Source: Trachythela sp. YZ-2020
Taxonomy: Eukaryota; Cnidaria; Anthozoa; Malacalcyonacea; Clavulariidae
DNA: 64,000 bases
NCBI GenBank assembly: GCA_016169945.1
Contig: JADLSH010000085.1
Span: forward strand, 1,488,001 to 1,552,000
Direction: 5' to 3'
Made by a program: the position numbers and the translations under genes. Below are positions 47,501 to 56,869 of the stretch, piece by piece (positions within the stretch are counted from its first letter, which is position 1; every line of letters starts with the position of its first letter). A model generated the notes under the pieces. The model ran no database searches. It worked only from the letters and a program-made list of their open reading frames with translations, and had not been told where the DNA came from.

Positions 47501-50500
47501 ATACAATGTTGCGTGTTACCATGGTTACATTCGTCGACTCAGTACTTCATGTTACAATAACCTTTGGGAGTAAATTGTTTGGTTCAAACTTAACTATGGT
47601 TCAAATGGGCGAGGGGTTACTGCATGCATGTATTTCTAGTATATAGTATATACCTATCAAAATGACCATACCTTGTCTAGTGAGAACCAAGAGTCGTCTC
47701 TTCCACAAATAATACATATCTCTGGGAGTACATGCTCGTTTCTTTTAGGCAGGGTCTTATTACTGTAGCTTCTGCGACTGATCGACGTGTAATTTTTCGC
47801 CTTGGTTCTATTGGCTTCACTTCCACATGTGGTTCTTCGGTAGAAGTTACAGTTTTAGAGCTTGTTCCTTCTCCTTTTTCTTCTTTTCTCTCAGTGTTGT
47901 CTACGGATCTTCTCTTCATCACAAAATGTCTTCCAGCATTTCATATGATGGTACCATTCTAAGTTAATGCTGTCAGGGTTCTTCTCCATGTATGAATTGA
48001 CAGATCCGTCATCGATGTTCTCGTACGATTTCTTAGCTATTTCAGCTTGTTGACATTTAAGTTTGGCCCATTTAGACCTACACTCAAGAAATTTCTTAAG
48101 CCTTTGGCGTGTAACTTTGCAAAGTTGCTCCGTAACGCCATAAAAATGCATAAAACATGAGGATATTCGAGTTTTATAAATATCTTCAGCCATGATTGTT
48201 TTGCATAATTAAGCGTGTTTCCACCAGGGTTGCCAGATTCTCTGGGCCAAAAAAAGCCAAACGCACGTTCAAAAAAAGCCACTCTAATATTGAGGCAGGG
48301 GACTGGGCCCTAGTGATAATTGCACAATTATTATCCTTCCCCCGAAGGATCGCGGGCTCGGGGTACGAGATTGTATGTAAGTATGTCATAACGTGGGCGA
48401 ACCGGGCAAATTAATAATGGTTTTAATGGTTTTATTAATCACATTTCAATAGCAAAGTATATAGCTAAATTATTATGTGTTACAGGATTATGAAGAATAA
48501 AATACAAAACTCTTATATATTATAATTAAGACTATGAATTAGTATTTTCTTTAAAATTATGTGAGTAGTATATAAAATTATGGTAGGGCATATAATAGAA
48601 TTAGGATTTTTCGCTAATTGTACTAAAATTATTATATTAATAATATATATATAGTAAAATCTGAAACACTAGTATGCTAAAACAATTATAAACCTATAAA
48701 TCAAATCTTTCAGTTAATGCTTTCATTGTATTTATCGATCGCATATACTAAAGGACTACTTTTGAAGCGTTCCGTTCTACAAGCAAAATTATAAATTAAA
48801 TTACTATTTGCTCTAGTTTCTCTCTTTTTAATGTTAGAATGTTTATCAGGAAGCAAACCATGTAATTTATGGGTGGGCTGGACCATATTTCTGATAAGGT
48901 CAATACACAGGAGCTTTCTTCGTTCTTTAAGTGGTATAAGTTTACATTCTTTTAGGGCTTCATTGTAGTCCTTTCCAGGGCAGATAATTCTGAGCGCCCG
49001 TTTTGGATTCTTTCGATGTTGTTACTTTGGTCTTGGGTGAGGTTTCCATGCCATACTTGCGCTCCATACTCGAGAGTGGACCTTATAACAGCGCAGTAAA
49101 AGGATTTTAAATCATCTTTACACGCGCTATAATTCTTAAGGATCTTTAAAAAATGGAGCCGTTTAGCTGCTTTTTTGATAATAAATTCAGTATTTTTGGC
49201 CCATTTCATATCATCATCCAGCCACATTCCTAGTAATTTATATGACTTTACCCGAGCGATAGGTTGGCCGTCAATATTAATTGGCGGGATGGTTGTTTTA
49301 TTCTTCCTGAAATCGAGAATCATTTCTCTGCATTTCTTCGCATTTAGTTCCATTTTTTCATGCTTTGCAAACAGAACTACATTGTTGACATTTTCTTGAG
49401 TTTTTCCAATCGGTGTCCCGGAAATGTGGTCTGATACTTGTATCACTTCAGATAAGGTCGTGTCGTCCATAAACATTGTTGTTTCTCCCTCATCCGTACG
49501 ATTTTGGTTAGTTGTTTCGGACGATTCCCAATTTGTAACCGATGGGAGTTGGTTGATTTTTATAATAAAAGCGATTGGTCCTAATTTGCTGCCCTGAGGT
49601 ACCCCCCCATTTGTTCCCATTCGCTCGGATTTTACGCCATGATGAGAAGTTATCTGTGATCGTCCATGTAAATACGATGCACACCATCCAATCAGACCTG
49701 GGCGTATATCAATGTCAATAAAGTTTTGCAAAAGTCGGTTGTGGTCAATTAGGTCAAAGGCTTTTCTAAAATCAAGGAATGTAATTCGAACAATTTTGTT
49801 ATTATTCTCCATCGCTAGGTACCACTTGTGTAGTTGGTAAGTTAATGCAAGGACAGCAGACGTTCCAGCAAGACCACCAAATTGAGATTCACTAATTTTG
49901 TCATTAGTATCTTTTAGAATCCACTCAACAGCATATGATTCCTGAAGTTTTGAAAGAGTGCTAGTCAATGCAATTGGTCTTAGTTCTTCCACTGACGAAC
50001 ATGGGTTTGATTTCGGGACACTGCATATATTGGAAATTTTCCATATTTCAGGAAAAGATTTGCTTCTAAACGACTGGTTGTAAATGTTAGCTAGTGGCAT
50101 GGCGAAGTGTTCAGCGAATATCTTTATCACTTTCATATTTGGATCAAAAGGGCCAGGTGCTTTATTGACGTTCATATTGGACAATTTCTTTGCAACACTT
50201 TCAATCGTAATTGGTGGTAAAGGATCTTGACTTCCGAATGATAACCATTCATCTTTCACTTTAGGGTATTCTTTAGTCAAACTTGTAAAGAAACTGTTTA
50301 TGTAATCAGCAGTTTGTTTATCGTTCATTGGGACGTCTGATAGAGGGTCTGATAAATCAAAGTTCTGTCTTTTATTTCCAACAATGCGTTTTACATTTTT
50401 CCACCATTTCTTTGAGTTTTGGTTATGAAAGGGTTTAATATTTTGTTCATAGAATATGCGCTTGGCCTTTCTAATCTCTGCAACAATTAAGTTCCGCAAT

Positions 50501-53500
50501 TGTTTGGATTGATCGAATCTTCCGAGTTTGTATGCCTTATCTCGTTTCTGTATCAATTGTTTAATTCTTCCATTTATAAAAGGTTTGTCGTCATCTTGAA
50601 TTTTGACTGACTTTAAAGGGAAGAATGCATCAACCATTTCTGTTGTTAATTCTAAAAACTTGTTGACTTTATCGTTTATACAAGGGGCATTCAACACGGG
50701 TGACCAGTTATATTCGCTGATATACTGCTCAAAGGCTTGTAGTGACGAGGATTTCAGTGGTCTTACATTTATCCGTTTTGGCTTTTGCTTGTGCGGCATT
50801 TGTTCTTGTGATGACCATATAATTGTACAGTGGTCTGAGGTACCAATTGGGGCTAATACAAGTGGGGCTTGGTAAAATTTATGAATGTCCGTCAAAATAA
50901 GGTCAAGAATTGCCGAATTTCTGGTAGGTTGTTTGATGACTTGTTTCAAGTGGCATTGTCTATTGATGATCTTTGTACTAAAGCCATTACTTGCAGGGTT
51001 GAAATCACCAGAATGGAGAAAAGGGCCTGGCTCTCAGGTTACATAAATGTAATCGGTTTATTACTTTATCTGACATAAAAACTCATAAATCAAAATCAAA
51101 ATTTCCTTGTTTTCAAGAGCTTTAAAATATCTTATTAGCTTTTATACCCTTTTTCTTTTTCAAAAGGATCAAAATTCTTGAATTATGATTGGTTGAAATG
51201 TTGAATGCGGGCGGACCTCTGCGAAGACAGTAGCATGAATGATGTTCTAATTTATAAATTTAGAATTCGTCTCTATTGGTTGATAGTTATCCCATGCTTT
51301 AATATCTAACTTTAAACTCAGATAATTTTTACTACTCTGGGGGTCTATACCGAGATTTAACAACAAATAATGTATCTGAACAACAAAGCGGCAAATTTTA
51401 ACTGGTGAGAAACTAAAATTTGGTGAAAAGACCAACTATTTTCATTTTTTTAGAAAAAAAGCCAAAAAAAAGCCAGAAAATAGTTTCAAGCCAAATGAAA
51501 TTTTTCCAAGCCAAACGTTATAAAAAGAAGCCAAATTCAAGTTATTTGGCTTTAAAAAAGCCAAACTGGCAACCCTGGTTTCCACTTCGAAGCATATGCG
51601 TGTTTGTGCGCGTGCGCAGTGCGAGTTTGGCTGATATGCGCATGCGTATTTGCTATCAAAACAATGGCGGTTCGAATATTTCGAAGCACATAACAATTTT
51701 TTTCCCAATTGTGCACCTGTTTCGGTTGGGGAGCAACGGATTCTGATAAAGTAAGTTTTTATCTATTGATTCATGTGAAAATTATGTAGTTCCACGAGGG
51801 GTGCAACGGAATCCGTTTTCTAAGCATCTTTTGGATGCTCATCCTACGGCCTATGAATTCCTCGTCGCCTGCTAGTTTAGAAAATGCCATCGCCGTGATG
51901 GGTGTTCGGACTATGTTCGGATAATTAATATTTCTTCCGTAGACAATCTGGAGTATGTAACTTTAAACTTCAGAGTAAACATAATACGTCACAGAACGTC
52001 ATCATTCCATTGTTTGTCAAAATCTGACATCCAAAATTTTTCATAATCGAGATTGAACCACGCTATACATAGTTCGGGAGGGGACTGGCACGAATTAGGT
52101 CAAGTTTAGTGTGCTACCTCGCTACGCTCGGCAGCAATGAAATTAATTGAAAAAAAAAAGAAAGAAAGAAAGAAAAGGTGATCTTCCAATAGGCCGTGTG
52201 CATGCACTACAAATATATTATATAAATTATCAATGGTCTACAAATAATTTAGATGGCTGAAAATGAATTTCCAGTATTAGTATATTCGCTTTATTTTGGT
52301 TTTAAAGCTAGAGATGCTTTTCGATTATTTTATTGCAGTGGAAAGGTTATTCCAAGGCTCAGCCAATCAATTCGCACCGGTATATTTCCGTGTGACTGGA
52401 AAATCGCAAGAGTAACACCAATATACAAATCTGGGACCCAATATTGTACGTCTAATTATAGGCCAATATCCGTTATTTCGATTGTAGCAAGAATTATGGA
52501 GAAGCTGGTACACAACCAGATCTATGATTATTTGATGTAGGCAAAAGCCTTTTTCATATTATTTTGTTTTTGGCTTAGGTAATGCGAAATTAAATTCGCT
52601 ATTAATTCTCGCGTATTATGATCTTGTATTGAATTCGTGTTGGTGAAAATTTCTGTTAAATCATTTGGTAGCATTTTGCTTTTGACTTTGTACATTAGAA
52701 TCGCTAATTGATGCTCTCTTCTGGCTTGTAAGTTAGAAACTCCTACGTTTTCCAAAATGTCAACAGATCGAATCTCATAGTTTTCACGTGTTATTATTCG
52801 AAATGCTCAGTTTTGGAGCTTCTGTAATTTGTCTGATAAACCTTTTCCTAGACAACCCCAAACTTGCGAGCAGTAATCAAAGTGAGGTTGAATAATTGAT
52901 TGATATATTGTAATTAGTGTTCTATAATCCACTATTTCTCGAAACCGTCTTAGGATGCTGAGGCCTGTATTAACCTTTTTAGTAACTTGGTTCACTTGGG
53001 CATTCCACTATGACAAAGTTTCTTCCATCTTTACGCCAAGTGATTTGGTTACTTTAACTCAGTCTATTTTCCTACCTCCAATATGTGAGGTTGTATGTCT
53101 ATTTGGTTGATTCTTCTATTACTACCTACTATCATGTATTCCGTATTTCCGTTTTAGAATGGTTTAAAGTAAGTTGGTTGGCTGACATCCAAGTTGATAC
53201 TTTTTCCAAGTCATGGTTAAGATTTTCTAAAATTATATTAATATTTTCACCAGATGTATCAATTTGGGTGTCATCGGCAAACATACTAGCACTTGTTCGC
53301 TCTAAGCATTGAGGCAGGCAGATCATTGATGTATATTAGAAATAGAAGCGGCCCTAGAACAGAGCCTTGCGGAGTACCTGTTTTTACACGTAGTGGTCCA
53401 GATAAATGGCCCCGTACTTGGCAATATTGCGTTCTGTCTGTCAAATAAGATCTGAGCCAACATAGTGCCGTTCCTGTTATGCCATAAATAACCAAACTTT

Positions 53501-55278
53501 TAAGTAGGATATCATGATTGACAGTATCGAAGGCCTTTTTTAATTCTAAGAATACTACGCCGTTTAGTTTACCAATATCAAATAATGTTTTGATACCATC
53601 TATTAGTGATGTCTAGCAATGCAGTAACCGTAGAATCCGTGCTGAGAATGTGTTAATAAATTTGAGTACATCAAATAATCATAGATCTGGTTGTGTACCA
53701 GCTTCTCCATAATTCTTGCTACAATCGAAATAACGGATATTGGCCTATAATTAGACGTACAATATTGGGTCCCGGATTTGTATATTGGTGTTACTCTTGC
53801 GATTTTCCAGTCACACGGAAATATACCGGTGCGAATTGATTGATTAAAAATTAATGAGAGTGAAGAAGCAATCTCCGGCGTATTCTATATGAAATCCACC
53901 CTGGATATTCAGAGGCAACTACTATTACCTTTTTAATTTACCACGTTCTGTGTTAAATTATGAACAGTTTAATTGATGTGAGATTCAGTGGAGCTGATGT
54001 CCGTACGCAAAGGACAAATCGTTCAAATTTTGGTTGAATTTGGATGGAAAATATATGAGAGATTTGTCAAAGTTTATTTTCAGTGTCAAAGTATAAATCC
54101 TAGATTCCTAGGAGAGTTTCCTTTTCAAGATATAGTCATGGCCTTTTTCAACTACCCGACCGACCGACCGACCGACATGACTGACAATTTAATGGAACGA
54201 CTGACTTACTACACGACCCGCAGCCAGTCGGTCGATCAAAAGCCAACAGACACTAATTAATTAATGTATAACTAATTAATTAATTAGTTAATTAATTAAT
54301 TAATTAATTAATACTTTTCTTTTCTTTAGGTTGCCCGGAAACATCATATTTATTATTTCCACTTTCTGTTGTGCTTACCTAGTTGCTCGCAAATACAAGA
54401 AAGTCCACCCGGCAACATCCTACAGTTTGTGCCATATATTCTTCAACCTTTCGTTCGCTTTCCTGGGATCCTGCCTAATTGCTTATATCTACGCCTATTT
54501 TATCATCAAGTATTTTAGAGAAACTGAAAGCAGGATCAAAAAAGCTATTATCGCCGCACTCACGCCAGGAATAACCATCCCAGTTACTGCGATTGCAAAA
54601 TATCTTGTTCTGAGAAAGAGCTCGAAGATTATTGCCCCAGATCGTGCTTTTGTATTGTGTTATTTTCTAAGGGGTTGTTCCATTGTACTGTACCGAACTA
54701 TGCAGTCGGGTTTTAAAAATATCTGGCTTTTCATTGGTTTATCACTGTTACATGGGGTCTCAAATGTCCTCAGTAAGGCAAGTCTTAAATTTCGTGTAAA
54801 AATCTGGATGGTCATTACTAAATGTCTTAATAGAACTTGCTGTGGGTCAAGATTAGAAGTGCAATCTTTAAATTCACCGCGTGTTCGTCGATTAAACGCA
54901 GATCTTGAAATTCAGAATATCTTATTTGAGTACGCCACGGTCATCTTAAGTCAGACCTATTTAGCCTGTTATCTTGTAATGAGCTTCGATGTCCCACCCT
55001 GGCAAGTTATAGAAGGTTCTTTAATCAGGATAGCCATAAGTTTGGCTATAGATTTTGTTTTTAACATAATTTCAGTGTTCATTCAAATTCACTTTTATGA
55101 CATTCCGATGCGAAAGGTCTGGTTGAAATGTTGTCGACGTCACGTGACTGCTAATGCATTCATACTTATCTGTACGGTATCCTATTTTGGTGCATCACTG
55201 GTCAGTGTCTTTGCAAGCCAAAACTACATATCGACGTTGAAAGAGAACAAACTTAGAAATTGTACCTCAATATTTTAG
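41583..55278 (+). CDS. Unrecognised multi-pass membrane protein, two exons
   Basis: Exon 1 (41583-42175) ends at a CAG|GTTAGT donor in phase 2. Exon 2 (54330-55278) starts after TTTCTTTAG and restores the frame (VEYR|LPGNII), giving 513 residues. About ten to eleven hydrophobic segments are visible: in exon 1 VVFVLSLLIVGMVYV, VGMSVTLLPLFTWFPGCVV and VFVCQVVSLSMTCAF; in exon 2 NIIFIISTFCCAYLVA, FNLSFAFLGSCLIAYIY, IIAALTPGITIPVTAIA, WLFIGLSLLHGVSNVL and FVFNIISVFIQI among others. The N-terminus is acidic and probably cytosolic. The start is uncertain: CAG|GATTATG just before the ATG could be an acceptor of an earlier exon. I do not recognise the family. Its exons are free of stops while the 12.2-kb intron is filled with mobile elements, which suggests it is under selection. 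Confidence 0.65.
42425..42540 (+). pseudogene. Very short LINE RT remnant
   Basis: FNFIVYVNDITGIIEQAKLR then QYADDDETQR: the 'F...YvNDi......yADD' RT signature over about 35 codons, followed by a stop. It lies 250 bp inside the long intron and on the same strand as the membrane-protein gene. Confidence 0.6.
42750..43127 (-). pseudogene. 5' end of a mobile-element ORF with 2A peptide
   Basis: Minus-strand frame of 125 codons. A hydrophobic leader is followed by LLLRMANDVEENPGP (42858-42902), a 2A-type ribosome-skipping peptide (consensus DxExNPGP), then TVYDVVDPSETVSADFNQGD and NAGKQCVA, where it ends at a stop. 2A peptides at the N-terminus are known in several invertebrate non-LTR retrotransposons and other genes. 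The NAGKQCVA-like segment recalls the catalytic-cysteine end of papain-like peptidase domains of helicase-bearing transposons (weak inference). Everything downstream is missing. Confidence 0.6.
43645..44011. mobile_element. hAT-type MITE, GATGCAAT duplication
   Basis: 367 bp, ends CAGGGCCTTTTTTAA and exact inverse, flanked by an exact 8-bp duplication GATGCAAT (43637-43644 and 44012-44019). Removal restores the sequence seen in the inverted copy of this region near 51.8 kb, which confirms the insertion. G-rich stretches (GGGGGGGGGC) lie inside. Confidence 0.85.
44020..44310 (-). repeat. Copy 1 of a promoter plus first-exon-like repeat
   Basis: Minus-strand copy of a unit also found on the plus strand at 51586-51865. 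It has GC-rich upstream sequence with TGCGCACGCGCA (NRF1-type), a start-like AACAATGGCGGTTCGA, a stretch to GGAGCAACGGATTCTGATGAA and a GTAAGTTTTT donor-like site. I read it as a duplicated 5' end of an unknown gene. No downstream exon could be tied to it. Confidence 0.5.
45133..45400. repeat. Degenerate repeats of a TCCAAATGATTTTTGGAGTT motif
   Basis: CTAGCTCCAAATGATTTTTG, GGAGTTAG and GTAACTCCAGGCTTAGATA blocks recur several times with spacing of roughly 40-60 bp. Short hairpins form from TCCAAA/TTTGGA. It is a local tandem array next to the pseudogene below. Confidence 0.5.
45440..48193 (-). pseudogene. Cysteine-containing invertebrate family gene, broken
   Basis: Minus strand. Exon A from the start at 48193: MAEDIYKTRISSCFMHFYGV, KKSYENIDDGSVNSYMEKNP, INLEWYHHMKCWKTFCDEEK (to about 47900), then after a frame change TSSKTVTSTEEPHVEVKPIE and RRKITRRS, and after another VLPEICIICGRDDSWFSLDK with an AAG|GTATGG donor near 47672. 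Exon B begins at 46036 (acceptor CACACCAG): VTNKRRRTPLMLVETIDAGH, AAERKNDERILVQIRGKDCV, EVRYHKVCYCNYTKFLTR; then, out of frame, SYPQLVFCVPKMRNVSEIVY to about 45440. The CxxC and HxxC positions suggest zinc binding. I recall this as an expanded family of unknown function in cnidarians. Three frameshifts and a stop make it non-functional. Its intron carries another repeat. Confidence 0.6.
46215..46895. mobile_element. Inverted-repeat element with GGACTGGACCAGTGAACTC ends
   Basis: Left GGACTGGACCAGTGAACTCA and right GGAGTTCACTGGACTGGACA are inverted copies. The inside has two to three direct repeats containing CTGACGTACGGACCGCG (46687-46790). It lies in the intron of the broken cysteine-containing gene. 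Borders and target duplication were not resolved. Confidence 0.5.
48225..51577. mobile_element. hAT-type element, 3.35 kb, host to a nested LINE
   Basis: Ends CAGGGTTGCCAG (48225-48236) and CTGGCAACCCTG (51566-51577), flanked by an exact 8-bp duplication GTTTCCAC (48217-48224 and 51578-51585). Subterminal TTGGCTTTTT-like blocks occur repeatedly at both ends. The 5' CAG and 8-bp duplication fit the hAT superfamily. No hAT transposase is present; the middle (48710-51030) is a later LINE insertion. Without it the element would be about 1 kb. Confidence 0.8.
48710..51030 (-). pseudogene. Non-LTR retrotransposon, endonuclease end plus RT
   Basis: A 665-codon frame (48952-50949) plus a short upstream in-frame extension to about 51030. 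It enters at the end of an APE endonuclease (SGDFNPASNG, SAILDLILTDIH, GTSDHCTIIW), then a basic linker and RT motifs: NKAPGPFDPNMKVIKIF, LRPIALTSTLSKLQE, SQFGGLAGTSAVLALTYQL, ITFLDFRKAFDLIDHNRLL, GGVPQGSKLGPIAFIIKIN, TTMFMDDTTLSEV (catalytic FMDD), MELNAKKCREMILDFRK and YKLLGMWLDDDMKW. A frameshift near 49000 shifts the C-terminal part (ALRIICPGKDY...), which then runs to about 48715. The 5' end is truncated. Few lesions, so fairly young. Clade is Jockey/CR1-like at best guess. Confidence 0.85.
51586..51865 (+). repeat. Copy 2 of the promoter plus first-exon-like repeat
   Basis: Plus-strand counterpart of 44020-44310. It has TGCGCGTGCGCA, AAACAATGGCGGTTCGAATA, GGAGCAACGGATTCTGATAA then AGTAAGTTTTT, and continues through GAGGGGTGCAACGGAATCCG to CATCTTTTGGATGCTCATCC. 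Small differences, including a short deletion after the start-like ATG. The hAT element at 48225-51577 inserted immediately upstream. Confidence 0.5.
52330..52540 (+). pseudogene. LINE RT fragment, inverted partner
   Basis: Reads SQSIRTGIFPCDWKIARVTP, IYKSGTQYCTSNYRPISVIS and MEKLVHNQIYDYLM. It is a near-identical inverted copy of 53667-53845 and directly abuts the 3' end of the minus-strand LINE below, so the pair flanks it as an inverted repeat. Confidence 0.8.
52541..53865 (-). pseudogene. LINE reverse transcriptase fragment
   Basis: Minus strand, broken into several frames: TGIFPCDWKIARVTPIYKSG, NYRPISVISIVARIMEKLVH, a poorly conserved KAFDT-like segment, GTALCWLRSYLTDRTQYCQV, GTPQGSVLGPLLFLIYINDL, SMFADDTQIDTSGE (catalytic FADD), WMSANQLTLNHSKTEI, VNTGLSILRRFREIVDYRTL, IQPHFDYCSQVWGCLGKGLS and a C-terminal ANLISHYLSQ. 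Motif order is that of a CR1/Jockey-like RT. Both endonuclease and 5' RT motifs are lost. Confidence 0.8.
53866..54329. other. End of the long intron
   Basis: Holds a CCGACCGACCGACCGAC microsatellite (54156-54172), a TTAATTAATTAA tract (54255-54312) and the polypyrimidine/AG acceptor TTTTCTTTTCTTTAG of exon 2 of the membrane-protein gene. No gene seen. Confidence 0.5.
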
Positions 55279-55734
55279 ACTTAAGATATATACCAAACAT
55301 GTTTGTCACGATGTTCAGACGTAATGTGTTTTATAAATTTTACTCCATGACCGCTTTGAGTTAATTTATGTGGCCGGATCCATGAAATATTTTCTTCTAC
55401 CGATCGACCTAGCCGGTAAATAACGTATCTATTTTTCATTTCAAAATAATAAATTCCTAAAGTAAAAATTATTGAACTGCTGTTTTGCCGCGTAATCACG
55501 TAATTGTTTACAGTTGAAAGTTCAAACTATATATTTTACTGTCTGCACATAGGAAGCCCAGTGGCTACGCTGGTTAAATATTTGACCAATATATTCAAAT
55601 TTTAATATAATAAAATGTTGCTACCTTGAGTGACGTCACCCCAGCGTCCCGGTCAGGCCGTTGCAGGCAACGAAAACTGGATTTATTATTTCCCAGGAAA
55701 TTTACAATATTTTCGCCACTAAATTTTTGAATAT

Positions 55735-56868
55735 TTTAGTCAAGTCTAGTCATCTAGGCTAAGTCATTGGGCTTCCTATGAATATTTGAGTCAATTATTT
55801 GGCCAGGGTAGCCATTAAGACGTGTGCGGGAAACAGACAGTTTTTCATATTATTTCTGACTGCAGAGAAACTGTCGACGCGTACGTCATCTTTAACCGCC
55901 GCTCAATGCATTGAACTATTATCTATCAATCCAACACTGTTGAGAGTTCAAATCTTGATCAAGACAACGAATTTCTCGCTCTGCAGTAGCAGAATTAATG
56001 CGAATACTTAAGGTCTAAATAGTTAAATATATATTTGGCATTTTAACACTGTTAACTTACTAGATGATTAGCGCTAGAACTCCTGAGTCGCGGGCATGTA
56101 TAAGCAAATGTTTTGGTTTTCGCCTTCTTGCGATATTTCATCAAAAACTTTAGATAAGTCGGGGTTGTGCCGCCGAATGTGTGATAGCAGATAGCATGTT
56201 TAATGAGCATGCCATGCTTCGGTAAAAAACAGTTAATGATCCATGTAATGACTTTTTTGCGACAAGTGGAATTTATGAATCCTCCATGTTAGATGTTATT
56301 AGATATTCACATCGCCCAACTATACCCTGTATTTTTCGCTATATATTTAAAGACCGAGATATTTCGTTAGCCTTCATTAGCAGACTTCACAAAATGTATG
56401 TTATTTCCCGCTTTCCTTTCAAGTTTTACTCTGTTTCTACCATGTTTCGAACCAATTCTTGTAACTACTATATGTCTCGATCTAGTTCTTGTAACTACTA
56501 TATATATGTCTCGATCTAGTTCTTGGTGGTTCAAGTCCGTCTCTCAAGCCCGGTTCAAACGTCGAATTTTTCATGTGCCGAATCTAATGTTTCTATAAAT
56601 TCATGAAAAGTTCGACGTTTGAATCAATTAGCTGCAACAGAAATCTATTACGTTCAGCAGTCGTTTTATTCGACCAAGCCAGAACGTTGATTCATACGTC
56701 GCATTTCTCATGGGCCGAATCTAATGCATAAATTAGTATAATTGACAATAATTATTCTATTACCCTAAATTTATTATTATTATTATTATTAAAAGCTTAC
56801 ATACGGTATCTCACTCACTTTACATGTTCTTCCGGAGAGCCGTTTACACATATACATACATAAAATTA
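55735..56868. repeat. Copy 1 of a 1.1-kb direct duplication
   Basis: TTTTAGTCAAGTCTAGTCAT to TACATACATAAAATT matches 58690-59791 at a constant offset of 2955 bp, with only a few substitutions and one 33-35-bp deletion in copy 2. It includes a hairpin (GGTTCAAACGTCGAATTTTT against AAAAGTTCGACGTTTGAATC, 56543-56625) and the (ATT)n 3' end of the LINE at 56923. Function unknown; short open frames inside are duplicated too and have no known domains. Confidence 0.85.
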
Positions 56869-56869
56869 T

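Noticed and set aside
52250..52330. Start codon and N-terminus before the plus-strand LINE piece
   Set aside because: The frame opens by chance; sequence before SQSIRTG is not RT-like and the inverted partner differs there.
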